Part shown: positions 1 to 14,191 of the stretch, in pieces
Layout of the letters: every line of letters starts with the position of its first letter
How positions within the stretch are numbered: the stretch's first letter is position 1
Assembly (NCBI RefSeq): GCF_011745365.1
Contig: NW_024468911.1
Location: forward strand, 2,040,759-2,104,758
DNA: 64,000 bases
Source of the DNA: Cryphonectria parasitica EP155
Lineage: Eukaryota > Ascomycota > Sordariomycetes > Diaporthales > Cryphonectriaceae
Reading direction: 5' to 3'
Position numbers and translations under genes: made by a program
The notes under the pieces: generated by a model
Told to the model about the DNA's origin: nothing
The model's database searches: none
The model's input: the letters and a program-made list of their open reading frames with translations, nothing else

Positions 1-1526
1 GCCTACTACGGTGACAAAGCTTTGCGCAGTTTTCTTGCCTACATTATTTACTACAGGAGGACCCCGCCAGATAAGGAGGTGGCCTTTTGTGTAATCACCA
101 CGGTGAAGGGGAGAAGTGAAGGGTAGAAGAAAAGAGGACCAACAGAGGGAAAAAAGAATAAAGAAATACTGACTTTGGCCTACACGCACAGAACAACAAA
201 TGAACGCGGCAATGGCGGAACGGACGGAGCTTTCACTACAGCATTTACACGAGACATGTGGTGAAGTGTGGCGACGGGCATACCGATGTGTATGTGCCTC
301 GATCTTTTTTGCTTCTTTGATTTGTTTTCTTTCCCTGCCATACACGAGCGCTTGCTGATAAGAACCTTTTCTTGGAACCGCAAACAGCGGCTACGCTGCT
401 ATGCAACATGTATTCCCCGATCTTTGCCTCCCCTTCCGCAGAGCCTCTCAAAAGAAGCCGCAGGACCCTTGTGTGCCAACGGTGTTATACCATTGGCTCG
501 GGACTTGGGTGTGACACAAACTATGGTATACCCGGCGGGCAGCTCCAACATGTGCCCCTCCCGGCTGGGTGATTGGCCTCTCTGCTTGGGCGACAGCAAG
601 CTAAATGCTTTTAACCTTACAGAAGTAGACGAGTCGGAAAGGTTGGGGCATGAGAGAAGGTTAGAGTTTACCCTATTGCTGTTGTTGTTGAGGTGGCGTG
701 ATTTGGGAGCGGCTCGTCGGAAGGCAGCCCGAACTGATTGCGAATACCAATCTGTTGAGCGCAGAGTTGCCTTTGGCTAAGATGTTGGCCAGGCCGTAGT
801 ATACTAGGTGAGTTCACCATTTCAAGGTCATAGCCCCACGGATGAATAGCTTCGCACTGCTTTGGGTTTACCATTTTCCCCCCCTCTCTCAAGAAGAAGC
901 ACGTCATATAACTTGGGAGTCCACAACAATGTAACACCTCCTCAGATCTGACCACTTCAGCAGTTTATAAAGACCATATAGCGTTGACAGCCGTTGCCGA
1001 ATCTGCCTCACGATTCTTTCGAGGCAATATCTTATGCCATTCGCTTGGACGGCTTCGCATCGACGGGTTCACAACAAACAGCACACACTGTAACACTGAT
1101 ATAGTGGCAAAAGGGAGTCTCTTGGCCTCTACGCTCATCTCTCAGTGCCATATATGGCTGTAGGTCACATCATGCTGCACGCTTTATTACGTAGCATATA
1201 TTGTTGTCGAACGTCGACTACCACCATATTTTGTAGTATGCCGAGGCTCAAATGAGTTGTTAGGTACTTGAACTATCTAACATTGGGCAACCACTTCACC
1301 ACAACGTTTGAAGATGACAATTAGTACTTGATCTAGGCACCTAAAAAGTGTTACTCTCTATGTGTAACATAAAGGCCCATCGGTTACAAGACAGAGAGTC
1401 TCGTAAGAGCAAACCTCAAAAGAAGAGCCAAGTTCCTCAAAATCTATTCCTATGATTCTAAGTATTGTTTCCTAAGAAGAAAACATGCTTCTTGTCTTGA
1501 CAATACCAGCATGAAGCGGTCTTGCT
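1..1526. other. Intergenic, no supported gene
   Basis: I see no recognisable protein family or RNA here on either strand. The longest open frames (for example 268-780 on +) have no family motifs and low-quality composition, and no intron-linked frame gives a recognisable protein. The stretch may hold the lost 5' part or promoter of the esterase relic that follows, but nothing in it matches a CE5 N-terminus. Confidence 0.5.
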
Positions 1527-1564
<38 letters not shown>

Positions 1565-1565
1565 T
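1527..1565. repeat. Compound (CT)n(GT)n microsatellite
   Basis: About 20 bases of alternating CT (1527-1547) run directly into about 19 bases of alternating GT. It lies just 5' of the first recognisable codons of the decayed esterase. A poly-C run (about 1848-1862) lies in that relic's first intron-like segment. Confidence 0.9.
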
Positions 1566-1621
1566 ATGGAAGAACCCGTTCAAGCATACAGAAGGTAACC
1601 GCTCGCCTTGCTCCTCAAACA

Positions 1622-2301
1622 GACCCCGCTCTCCTAAAACCATACGTTCCCTCCGAGTTCGAGGGTTTCTCTGATTTGACCGACATGGTGACGACCTATC
1701 AGACCTGCTGCCCAGACAGCAAGATCGTCCTCATGGGCTATGCGCAGAGCGCCCAGGTGACGGCCGACTTCCTCAGCGGAACGTCCGAGACCGGCTTCAC
1801 TTCGACACCCGCATACGCGTCTTCTGTTGAGAATGTTCGTGAGTCGACCCCCCCCCCCCCCCACTCCCTTGGTTTCGTTTGTGTTGTTTTAGAGGCGCCT
1901 CCTGGCCCTTGACTGACAGGAGTACAATATAGTTGCCGCTGCCGTGCTCATGGGCGACCTTTCCTTCGTCAAAGGTGAATTCCTGGGACCGCGGAAACGC
2001 AAGCGACGTCAGTGTGAGTACCTCTCTGGTCTTTGACTCTTCCCGGCATGGCCCCAGTCCCTTTTTTAATGCTAATACCAGAGTAACCAGTATTTTCCCC
2101 GTCAGAATAATAGTGCCTGTTCCCTCGTTGTCTCGAACCTGATATTACTGCGACAGCGGTGACGAGTCTTGTAACAAAGGCGCATCGGAGGACGCTTTGC
2201 TCATTCACGAGGGCTACGTCACCGAGTATGGCGATGCTGTGACTAGTTATACCGTCAACAAGATCGGAGGATGTTCTGGCTCGGAGGCCAACTTGCTCTG
2301 A
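1622..2301 (+). pseudogene. Decayed cutinase / acetylxylan esterase (CE5) relic
   Basis: The frames read as the middle and C-terminal parts of a CE5 alpha/beta hydrolase. There is a segment ending CCPDSKIVLMGY, then (after a presumed intron beginning near 1838) VAAAVLMGD and SFVKGEF, then (in a shifted frame) WDRGNASDVS. After another intron, a tail starting YYCDSGD near 2142 runs to a TGA at 2299-2301. Catalytic Asp (CDSGD) and His (LLIHEGY) of the family are present. The nucleophile elbow, GYSQGA in active enzymes, reads GYAQSA (about 1735-1752), so the catalytic Ser is Ala. An extra base near 1982-1983 shifts the frame between KGEF and WDRG. The N-terminal third, including the signal peptide, is not recognisable. 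Active enzymes are secreted and cleave cutin or xylan acetate esters. This copy should be inactive. Family assignment is from remembered motifs. Confidence 0.72.
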
Positions 2302-2670
2302 GTGGGCTAGGACAGCGGACTTCGGTCTGGTGGCAGGGCGGCTTGGGCTGATCTGACTTTTGAAGACTTATTTGCGGATCCACCACCGTACAAGATCGAT
2401 GTAAGTCGAGAAAAAGGAGATGATATGATGGGGAAGGACCAAAAAAAAAACAAAAAAAAAAAAAGAAAAGAAAAAAAAAAACCGTTCAAGGGGGTGACGT
2501 TCACTTCAAAGATGCAGACGTCTCCTAGATGAGTCACACGTGGGACTGGTCTATGGACGGCCCGATTCGATTCTGATGTGTGTATAAATTCATATTTTCA
2601 TTACTGAACGAACGCTCTCTCATTCATAGGTATTTCGAAGCAGTCATGGCTGCTTTGTACAAGCTGCTGC
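2302..2670. other. Spacer with A-rich tract
   Basis: This spacer lies between the esterase relic and the 3' end of the glucose-6-phosphate isomerase gene. It holds an A-rich, nearly pure purine tract at about 2440-2482. No gene is supported. The relic keeps introns, so the tract is not evidence of a retroposed copy. Confidence 0.6.
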
Positions 2671-4515
<1,845 letters not shown>

Positions 4516-6144
4516 TGTTGGCTAGTGGTGAGTCTGGAGAGGCAATCGACTGATGGTTCTGTGTGGATTGATTGACAATGTCAGAGATGTGCAACGAGGG
4601 ATAAAATAGATCGACAGCCGTCCTCAGGAATCGGGTGACTTTGAGGGATGAAGGGCAGCTGTGGTTGGGTGACTGGTCTAGGAGCTATCGAGTCGGCAGA
4701 TAATAGGAAGGGCGGGCCGTCTTGGAAACATACCTTCAAGAAGGAGGGCCAGTGGCTTGACACAATTGACACAGAAGAGGAGTTGATTGTCCAATAAGTG
4801 AACTGTGATGTTAGGTGATCCGCTCTTATGTCTAGAGGAGAGGTTGTTGAAAATCCGCAGCATCCGTATCAGCGTAACCAACAAGTTGGAAGCGGGGTCC
4901 CCTCCCATTCCATGCCTTCCCACCACAGCAGAGCCAGCACCATGACAGCTGCCCCGCAGTGGTGTCACATAGCTCCCAGAAAAGAGGGGCACAACGTGCA
5001 AGAGCAGCTGCATCCTTGACAGCATTTTACTGTGCATTTTACTGTGTAGAGCACAGACGGACGCACTCACCCTATTCACTTTGATGTAGTGGTTTATGCA
5101 TCAGATGTTCAAGTCGAGAATAATTGATGGAATAAGGCTCAACTTCAATCCACACCTCAGGTCGATAGAATGGAGGCCTTTCGAAGCTCAACAGATTGTG
5201 AAGGCCTATCAGGCAGAACCAGAGTAACACACCTCTCCTCAGTACTGTTTCATTAGACATCTGCGTCACCATGCAGCCAGTCAGAGCCTAGACATGCCCC
5301 ACATGCCTCTGACAGATCATACTGCAATGCATAAGGTTTGCAAAGCATTGCATTCTTGCATTTTTACATGTTGGGTGTTTACAGATTCACTCAGAGGGCA
5401 TTGTCACTCAAGCAACCACGGGTGGCCTATACCTGGACAAATGATTCTGAAATGCCGCCTTCCGTCATGTCATCATCTGAATTCCAGGCAAGGAGTGGCC
5501 TGATCCAGGAAGATCTGGATAAGGAGAGATGTGGTAGCGTGACCAGCAACTCTGGGGCGCCATTTTATAAATTTTGAAGATACCCGATGTGTATTGTTGT
5601 TTATCTGCCTACCGTCTCCTCTAAGGACTGCTTCACTGCAATGTCCATGGGTGATCAAGCATCTCCTCTACCAGACTTTTTCCTTCCCTGAATCTCTCCA
5701 CTGTGCCAGACAACTTTCAGAAAGCTCGAAGTTTGCAGACCACCAAGATCTGCAAAATTGAGCATCCCTAGTAATGAAATGACAAATCACACCATCTGCA
5801 GATCTGTGCCAGTGGAAGAGTGTAAAAATCAGACCAAACTCCAGTATGTGAGGGTGTGGAAAGGGTGATGCTCAACCCAAGATGTGCAGCGGGAAACGGG
5901 ACAACAAAGGAAGGAGGCTGTGATCAAAGCAGGCCCTTCTCCTCATTCCCCCGTAAAGGATTGATTGTGACATGAGGGCTTCCTCGACTCATCCCATCCA
6001 GTATATGCCCTGTCAATTGCAATATGACATCTGTGCCTGCATGCTGCTGTCATGCGCCCTCATAGTTGTACAAATGCAAAATCCATCATCCAAACCTGCT
6101 TTCTCTCGTGATTCCGAATCTTGGGGCATCTCTTCATCTCGCTC
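4516..6144. other. Gene-free spacer, isomerase promoter side
   Basis: About 1.6 kb upstream of the isomerase gene and downstream of the kinase gene. It must contain the isomerase promoter and 5' leader and the kinase 3' UTR. Frames here are short and unrecognisable. A 12-bp unit (GCATTTTACTGT) is repeated twice in tandem at 5022-5045. Confidence 0.6.
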
Positions 6145-8355
6145 TTATCGGCCTGTGACACTGCCAATGAATGAAGGGTCCTTGACACTGCCACCACCGT
6201 CCGCGAGGCCGGCGATCGGGCGATTGTAGCTGAAGCCCTGGAACTGGTTCTGCATCGTCTCCGAAAGGGGAACACCTCCCACGTATGAATCCTGAGGCGC
6301 CTCCCGGGTGAACTCTGGATCGAAATTGTCCGTGTCCATGGCACCAGCCTGAGGAGATGATGTTTTAGTATACACATGGACTCCTGGGTCGCAACGGGAT
6401 CGCGGGTGATTGTACTTACCACATTGGGCTTGAAGGTGGGCTCATACTTGCGTTGCAGCAACTTACGCCAGTCGATCGCATGGAAGAAGGGGTGTGCCTT
6501 GATCTCGGCCGAGCCGTTTGCACCCAGGCGTTGCGCCGGGTCGCGGTTCAGCAGCTTGGTCAAGAGATCCTTGGCCGCGGGCGGCACAATGTCGTGGCTA
6601 GGGAAGTGCAGTGGTTCGCCCAAAATCTTGCGGTACATCTCGTTTGTGTTCTCATCGTAGAAGGGGGGAAGCCCCGTCAACATTTCGTAGAGCAAGACAC
6701 CCAGCGTCCACCAGTCCACGGTCTTGTTGTAACCCTGACCCATGAGGAGCTCGGGGGCTAGATACTCGGGAGTACCACAGAAGGTGTTGGTCCGATCCTC
6801 GTCCTTCATGTCCAGCTTGCAGAGGCCAAAGTCACACAGTGCGATGTGGCCCTGATAATCCAGCAGAATGTTCTCGGGCTTCAGGTCTCGGTAGATGACG
6901 TTGAACCCGTGCAGGCACTCGAGAGCGCACAACAGCTCTGCGGTGTAGAATCGGGACCGATTGACATCGAACCGCTGCTCCTTCTGTAGGTGATGGAACA
7001 GCTCGCCACCGTTGACGAAGGCCAGTACAAAATATAGCTTCTCGGGCGACTGGAAGGTGAACTTGAGGGGGACGATGAACGGATTGTTGATCTGCGCGAG
7101 GACGGATCGCTCGGCGAGGGTGTGGGTGACTTCGGATCGGGAGATGATGTGGGCCTTGCGAATCGTCTTGAGCGCGTAGATACGACTCGTATCTTTCTTG
7201 CGGACCTGGATGACCTTGCCGAAGCTGCCCTTGCCGACCACCGTGAGGAGGTCGAAATCGTCAATAGTGAGCTTGCCGGCCCTGTTCTCCACATACTCGA
7301 TGCCGATCTTGAGCTCGCCCTGTCCATAACCGACGGGAACCCACTGAACGCCACTGTGGCCCAACGCCTTCTCCTTCTCGGCAAACTCGGTCGCTGCCTT
7401 CTCCCGATCCTTCTTGTTCGCCTTAGGATCCTCGACAAACTGGTGCTTCTCTTCGAAACGGGGCTTGATCTGGACAACGCCAAGGAAGATGTCGTTGGCG
7501 CGGCCGACGCTTGGGGGCGCTGTCGGATTTCGGATGTAGAGGTGGACAGTGACATCCGTCACTCGCGACACATCGAACTTGTACTGGGTATTGGAGCCAG
7601 CCCACAGTGGATTCTCGGGGTTGCCCTCAACAGAGTTGACAAAGACCTGCACCTTGTCGAAGTCAAGCAGGGCATAGGGCATATACTTGCCAGACACGCG
7701 TCCATGGTTGGTGGGCACATTGCCGAAGCCACCAGAGGTATTAGGCCTGTGGCCATTCGGGGCAGTTCGTACAGAGCCAGCGATGCTCGCCCCACCCCCT
7801 TGTGATGCAGAGGTGCTGTGACTACTGAAGATGTTCTTGTGCGGTTCGGGCAAGGCAAAACCCCTACCCTCGTGGAGAGTGACGACGAGGATGCCAGGCT
7901 TGGGGGCAAATTCAACAGGTGTCTGTGTCAGGGCTTCCGAAGAGGCTGGTCTGAGTCAGTACATGGAGCTGACCCTCAAGCACAGGATATTGTATATGTA
8001 GGATGATCGTACCAATGTTGTTGTCAGGAGGGGTTGGTGATGGGGCAGTGCCACTAGGGCCGCTCTGAGGTTGTGCCTTTGCATCCTTGTCGGTGATGGT
8101 CGATTGGGATGGCGAACGCCCGAAGCTGCTGAGGGGACTGCTGAGATGCGTCTTCTTCAACTCTGGAGAGGGTGAAAGCAAGGTTAGCAATACAGTCCTG
8201 TGCATGCGACAACTGGTAAAGCAGACACATGAGAAGAGCCAGTGACAAGTTGTCTGCTGAGGAGGGGTTGTGCTGCGCAGGAGGCAACCAGGTGTGCTGC
8301 TGCTGTGTGTTGCACCAAACTCCGACTTACTCTCGGTGATTTTCCACGAAGACAT
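6145..8355 (-). CDS. sch9: SCH9-type AGC protein kinase (C2 plus kinase)
   Basis: Nutrient- and TORC1-responsive Ser/Thr kinase of the Sch9/S6K-Akt group. Four exons: 8355-8331, 8162-8013, 7945-6420 and 6348-6145, 635 codons (634 aa). The start MSSWKITE is split by a 168-nt intron and continues LKKTHLSS. Order of domains: a Ser/Pro-rich N-terminus, a C2 domain (starting at GILVVTLHEG, through ALLDFDKVQVF and FLGVVQIKP), then the kinase domain. Kinase motifs are intact: GKGSFGKV, YALKTI, YRDLKPEN, CDFGLCK, TFCGTPEYLAPE. The AGC C-tail ends with the hydrophobic motif FQGFSY, the expected TORC1 phosphosite context. The first exon is only 25 nt, so automated models may miss it. Upstream DNA is pyrimidine-rich on the coding strand, as is usual for fungal promoters. 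No inactivating change seen. Confidence 0.95.
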
Positions 8356-9925
8356 GGTGGATGAGAGTTATTCTGAAGAGCCTGGGAGAGGAAGTCCAGT
8401 GATGCGACAGCTGCTGTGGGAGGGGTGGTCGTGGGATATGCAGCTGGCGACACCAGTGAACGACCAGAAGCAGGAAAGGGGGGGAAGGCGGCGATAGGAG
8501 ATGGATGGGCAAAGATAAGCACAGATGAGCTGAGGTCGTCACCAGAAAGTGATGTCAATGCCCACGGAATTGAGGGATGGTAGAATGGATGGCCTTGTTC
8601 TCCTGGGAATAAAAACCTTGGCAGGCTTGACTGATTTGCTGAGAGAAAAGGAAAGAATGCTGAGAAAAGCAAGGACGTTACGCGTCGATGGGAGAGTTGG
8701 AGTTGGAGAAGGTGGTGATGGTCTGGTGAAAGGGTCGGGATGGCTGATGGCTGGTGGCTGTACAGCAGTGGCACAAGACAAGGACCCCAGCAGGCTGCGG
8801 TGAGGTGAGGTCAGGTCCTTGTGTCAGGCTGCCTTGGTGGTCTCTGCTTGGTAAGACGGATCAGCACTTGGCCACTGGCCAGCTGCCAGGGGCGAAGGAG
8901 GCACGGGAGGGCACCGCCAGTGAACCAGGCCACCCAAACCGGAAATCTGGTCCAGGCCCAGGCTCCAAAAGGTCAAGATGTGGGGTCTACGCTGCAACGG
9001 CTCCAGCAGGGAGGCTCCAGTGAGGAGGCCCCAGCTGCTTAGTGCCACAGCGGGGCTGAAAAGGAGAGCCCCTGGAAAGTGTTACCGTGCTTGCTATAGT
9101 AGTAGTAACCACTGGACCACACTTGATGAATTATGATAGTTGACTCCCTTTGAAGCTTAACACCAATTTTAAAAGAAGTCTGTTTACTGTAGTATTCCTC
9201 TCGCTCTCCTCAATCCACTAGGTATTGGTGTCACTTTCTTTTTCCCCACCCGTCTGTCTCTCTTCAAGAAGCTCCAGATCCGAAGGGTCACTCACTGCCC
9301 AGGTGCCGCAATGCCCGTTCACAACGTGCGACCAGCGCCCCAATTGGAGACGGACTGTACACACAAATACAGCGAGTGAGCAAACGATCTCTAAAATTAG
9401 ACTGAGTTGATCCAAATGGGGTCCGGGGGACAGGTCTACTGTCCATAGACAGGGGAGAATAGGAGATTTGATAAAGGGGCCGGCCGGAGGCGCACACGGC
9501 TTGCAAATTGCAGAGGACCTCGACCTGGAGACGAGGGTAGGTAGTGGTTGGGTACTGTTTCCAACCCTCGGAAAAGAGAGAGAGAAAGCCCTTGCCCGCT
9601 GGAGATCTCCCTGAATGTCCTGCGCCTCCCCTTCTTTCCCTTGGTCCTTCACAACGCCGTCGCACCCGATTGGCACCGCTAACCCACACTATGTACATAT
9701 GCATGCAATTGTCATGTGTGGAGCTGCATCATTCTGATGATTTGCGACCTGCGTGAGTGGGGCTCGATGCCTTGGGCTCTTTGCATGGGAATGTATTTCG
9801 ATCCTCACTTAAGGCAGCAAAAGCGGGTAGGGCTGATACTTGGGTCAAATTATATCAACAACACCTAATGTTTTCTAGATTTTTCCTTCTTTTTTTCCCT
9901 CTCCCTTTCCTATTTTCTTCCCGAT
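8356..9925. other. Gene-free spacer, kinase leader and promoter
   Basis: About 1.57 kb. The part nearest the kinase is strongly pyrimidine-rich on the minus strand and most likely holds its long 5' leader. The rest holds only short frames without family motifs, plus a purine/pyrimidine-biased stretch at about 9570-9590. I see no RNA gene. Confidence 0.55.
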
Positions 9926-10746
9926 CTAGACAAATGCCCCGCCGTTCGTATGGAGAACCTGTCCAGCGACCCAGTTACTGTCCTGGCCACACAAGAACGC
10001 GACCGCATTGGCGATATCTCCAGGTTGACCAAGCCGATTGAAGGGACTGCTTTTCTTGATGCCCTCCACCAGCGCCTCGCTCTTCCCGTTCATGAACAGT
10101 TCTGTCTCCGTGGGCCCAGGTGCGATGGCATTCACGTTGATCCCCTTGCTAGCCAGGTCTTTGGCCATGGTGCGGGTCATTTGGTCAATGGCGCCTTTTG
10201 TGGCGGCGTAGAGGGTGTACGGCGGCATCACGGTCGTCGCCCTGTTGATGCCAGTACTGACGAAAATGATCCGACCGCCAGGTCCCATATGAGGAACAGC
10301 TTTCTATATGTGCGAGTCAGCAGCGGCCCTCATTCTGTGAACGGATAGCCAAGGAATTGGCAATGTTATGTCACAATACGAACCTGAGCTAGAAAGTAAG
10401 GACCCTTGACGTTCAGCGCGAACATCCTGTCAAAGTCGGCCTCCGAGGCGGACGCAACGGTCTTCATCCACATGATGCCGGCATTGGGAACCACAACGTC
10501 GACCTTGCCAAACTTGTCGACGGTGGCTTTCACGAGCTTGTCAACCCCGTCCACGGACCCGACGTCGGCCTGCACAGAGTAGGCCTTGTCTGCACCTATC
10601 TCCTTTACCGTCTGCTCTGCTGCGGGTGCATCGCTGGAGAAGTTGATCACAACAAAGGCCCCATCGCTAGCCAGCCGTTGAGCAATGGCCTTGCCGATTC
10701 CCTTGCTGCCACCTGTGATGATGGCGACCTTGCCTGAGAGAGACAT
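9926..10746 (-). CDS. Short-chain dehydrogenase/reductase (classical SDR)
   Basis: NAD(P)H-dependent oxidoreductase with the classical SDR fold; substrate unknown. Two exons, 10746-10384 and 10303-9926, give 247 codons (246 aa), typical for the family. The cofactor loop TGGSKGIGKA is present near the N-terminus, followed by VPNAGIM (NAG motif), the catalytic Ser in FVSTGIN and the Tyr/Lys pair in YTLYAATKGA. IAPGPTETE follows in the usual place. The N-terminus MSLSGKVAIITGG fixes the start; the frame is open further upstream, but that sequence is not conserved. Donor GTTCGT is slightly non-consensus; acceptor ATATAG. The family includes 3-oxoacyl-ACP reductases, versicolorin reductases and sugar dehydrogenases, and I cannot choose between them. 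It is not inside an obvious metabolite cluster, although an MFS pump lies about 1 kb away, divergently. Confidence 0.92.
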
Positions 10747-11783
10747 GATGATAGAACCTTTTTCTAGGAGGGTGATAGGTAAGTGAAAGTAATGTAAGAT
10801 GCCAATACAGCCTCGTTTGTTAATGTAATAGATTTTGTCGTAGCTGAGGAATATGACTACACAATCTTGCTCATTCAGCATTTTTGTCTGCACGACTGAC
10901 GATTCATATTTATACTTATTCATGTTATTGTCTAGAGTAAATGTCTGAGCAATCTCCGCTTCTCACACTGATTGTCTGGCCACAGTTGTGGATATATAAT
11001 CAGGTCCTTCGGATATGGACATCTGTGTTAAACAGGATACATCCGTGTCACGCAAGCAATGAACGTGCCGTTGCGGAAACTCGAGTCACTGGCAGTATGT
11101 CCCGGCCGGAGCGCCTGGTTCAGGACCAGCCGAGGTGTCGGATTTGGAGTGGAAGGTGATGCTAAAATCCGATAGTGGGCAATCCTGACAAATTCCAGCA
11201 GGGCCGGCCCTTGTAGATCAAGGACCTTCCGCTTAAACTTCTGACTAAGCCCATCAACAGCCAACACTTTGACTGAACAAGCCTGTGCTATAGTGAGTAC
11301 TTCCAGTGTGCCGTGGTTCCTACACGCCAGTAACACCCCCTTTGTAGTGTTTGATCTGAAGCTTTCTATGACGAACGATGTATCCCCTACAAGTCCCTCT
11401 CAAATTCTCGTAGTTAGGTTTTACAACTTCAAAGATATCTGCTATCCATCCTGGAAAACTCAGATCCACGCTCATGTAGGCTCGAGCCCTGCTCAATTCT
11501 GGCTTGCTGCACCCGGGCGAGAAGTACTCTTCTTATCTGACCCAGGGTCTGAATCCCTTTCACCCTCCAACAACAATGTCTCTGGACAGCCTGTCTTCTT
11601 TGGCACGTGGCACAGCTGTTCTCAACACAATCTTCCCATAATGCCACAGAAATCTCCAAGTATGCTGCTGCATGAAAAGTTTAGCAATCCCTTCTCCGTC
11701 ACTCCTCACCACCAACTTAGTCAATGGTAATACCTCCAGGGCGGGCGAGTCACAGTCATCCATCGATACCACAAACCACTTCT
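10747..11783. other. Divergent promoter region, SDR and MFS pump
   Basis: About 1 kb between the starts of the SDR (-) and the transporter (+). It is AT-rich close to the SDR. No frame shows a family motif. It may carry shared regulation of both genes, which is inference from the head-to-head arrangement only. Confidence 0.5.
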
Positions 11784-13860
11784 ATGGCATCCAATGGGAA
11801 GGTCAACGGGCTGGCGTCCTCAGGAGCAGTCCAGTCCATACCGGACACTTCAGACACCACCACAGCAAAACCGAGATCCGCCGACATCATAGCAGCAGGG
11901 ACTAATGCTGACTTACTCGCCACTCCTGCTGCTGTACCAGGGTCTATGGACATCGAGGACGATGCTCTTGCAAATGCTGCTGTGGTCGCTGGTGGTGAAG
12001 CTCCACGGGTGTATCTGACAGGATGGAGGCTCTATCTCCTAACATTCGCGTCCGTGAGCCTCTGTTGCCGTCTGTTCCCTGTTGTGTACCACTTATACTC
12101 ATATCTGTCCAGTCTGTGCCTGTCTCTGCTTCTCTCGGGTCTAGAGACTACGATCGTCAGCACCTCTCTTGTCTCCATAACAAATGCCTTGGGCGGATTT
12201 GATCAGCGAGACTGGGTCGTCGTCTCGTACCTGCTGACCTATACCGGCTTCCTTGTCATCTACGCCAAGTTCAGTGACATCCTCGGGAGGAAGCTCATGC
12301 TGCTGATCGGCCTGGGCTTCTTTACTATCTTTTCCATCGTATGCGGCTCTGTCTCGAATATGCTCGAGCTGTGCGTAGTTTGCCTGCCCAAATAGATATC
12401 GGTTTTGACTGCTCCGACATGCTGACCAAGTACAGGATCATCTTTCGTGCCTTTCAGGGCATCGGTGGTGCTGGAATATACGCCATGGTAACAGTAATCA
12501 ACCCGGAGATGGTACCCAAAGAGAAATGGGGCACATATGTCTCTCTCGTCTCTCTAGTGCAGGTCTTCTCCTCTGTACTTGGCCCCATCCTCGGCGGGGT
12601 GATCAACGACGGCTCGTCCTGGCGCTGGGTTTTCCTACTCAAGTCCGTTCCCTCCAACACCCACACACCTGTACACCTTTTGCTGACTTTTTTTTCTTTC
12701 TCTGCCCATCCAAAGTGCACCAGCAGGTGCTATAGCAACAGCCCTCGTGGCATTCATCATGCCCACGCACTTCCCTCATCAGGGAACCCCAGCAGCAGCC
12801 GTCCGCCTCCGTCACAAGTTCACCCGTGCCTCCCTCGCGCGCCTCGACCTCCTAGGCGCGTTCCTCCTCCTCGCCGCCTCGATCCTCATCGCCTTCGGCT
12901 TCGAGGAGGCCGGCACGCGCTACGCCTGGTCCAGCGCCCCAATCATCGCCTCCATCGTCGTCGGTGTCATGTCCCTACTCGCCTTCGTCGGGTGGGAGGC
13001 GCATGTCGGACGCGACCACGTCGTGTCTGAGCCCGTGTTCCCGCTGCACCTCATGAAGAACCGTCTCTTCATCGGGCTGGTCCTTGCAGGCCTGTTCACC
13101 GGCCCACCATTCATGACGGTGCTGATCAATTTGCCGCAGCGGTACCAGGCCGTGAATGGCGTCAGCGCATTCGAGGCGGGCATCCGCCTTCTGCCGCTCC
13201 TGCTTTTGTCGCCTGTCGCGACCGCTGTGAGCGGGGTTTTGGTAAGCAAGATGTTCCTGCCGCCGTTCTACCTCGTGGTGACGGGCGCGGCACTACAGCT
13301 TCTCGGCGTGGGCCTTGCGAGCTCCGGGCTGGGGGGTGACGTGGCGCTTTACGGGTATGAGGCGATTATGGGGTTCAGTTTCGGCATGACGCTGGTGACG
13401 CTGGTCATCTTTGTGCCGCTGGTCGTGAGCAGGGAGAATATGGCTGTCGGGATGGCGGCTGTCACGCAGATCCGTGTGCTTGGTGGGACGATTGGGCTGG
13501 CGATCAGGTAAGTCCTCAAGAGCTTTGTTGTAATGATTTTGGAAGACACTCGTTCGTCCAATGCTTTTTTATTTATTTATTTCTAACTCGTTCAACAGTG
13601 CCACGGTGCTGAATAACTACACCTCACCACGGCTCGCTCTCATCCTCGATGCGGAACAATTAGCACAGGTCTCTAATTCTGTGGCGTATATCAACCAGCT
13701 CCCCGAGTCGACGCGTCAGGCAGTCCGGCAGGTATACGATGAGGGCTACCAGGAGCAGTTCTCGGTCATGCTTTGTTTCTGTGCTGTGACTTTCCTCTGT
13801 GCGTTGCTTACATGGGAGAGGAAACCGAGATCTGCTAGGGACGTTGTCGGATATGACTGA
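11784..13860 (+). CDS. MFS multidrug-type efflux pump (14-TM, DHA2-like)
   Basis: Plasma-membrane drug/H+ antiporter family protein. Five exons: 11784-12049, 12113-12370, 12436-12642, 12716-13507 and 13599-13860, 595 codons (594 aa). A hydrophilic N-terminus of about 80 residues precedes the first TM. The DHA2-type ETTIVSTSLVSI motif is seen, then motif A (AKFSDILGRK), FRAFQGIGGAGIYA and motif C (GPILGGVIND). The length and the long second half fit 14 TMs. An upstream in-frame ATG at 11724 is possible, but the MASNGK start looks better. Introns 1 and 3 both need the rare donor GTCCGT to restore conserved sequence (LLTFALCLSL and FLLNAPAGA); both then give consistent phase. Substrate unknown. 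The neighbouring SDR is divergent. Confidence 0.92.
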
Positions 13861-14191
13861 ATATTCGTCGTATGGGTCTCCACTTTCATACCCCAGTGGA
13901 TAAAGTAAATGTATGGTCGTATATATAAAGAAAATAATGGAAAGAAAGAGAGAGAGAGAGAGAGAGAAAGAAGAAATACATAATTCAAATTGAAAAGCCT
14001 CTCTCTGATGGCTTGCCTGTGGAATGCGTCTCAGGAGCTGTTATCTATTTCCCGGCCATTCCCAGGATCAAGCCCCACGTTGCATGGCAAGGTATCGCGG
14101 GGAAGCGACCCCGTCCATCAGTTCCCAAGTCCAGAACCTCTACACCTTCACCCTCCTCAATCCTTGAACTACAAAAAGAGTGGTGAGCAAC
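13861..14191. other. Spacer with GA microsatellite
   Basis: Spacer between the MFS stop codon and the peptidase start. It contains a GA-rich run at about 13941-13974 on the plus strand. No gene supported. Confidence 0.6.

Noticed and set aside
268..780. 170-codon open frame on the plus strand
   Set aside because: No family motif, atypical composition and overlapping frames in several phases. Probably chance.
7122..7805. 227-codon frame on the plus strand opposite the kinase
   Set aside because: Antisense shadow of the C2/kinase exon; no motif.
8184..8774. Long uORF overlapping the kinase start
   Set aside because: It begins with GTG rather than ATG and is not supported as an upstream reading frame.
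12054..12112. Consensus GTGAGC donor in the MFS gene
   Set aside because: It breaks the reading frame at the first TM, while GTCCGT four bases upstream restores the conserved sequence.
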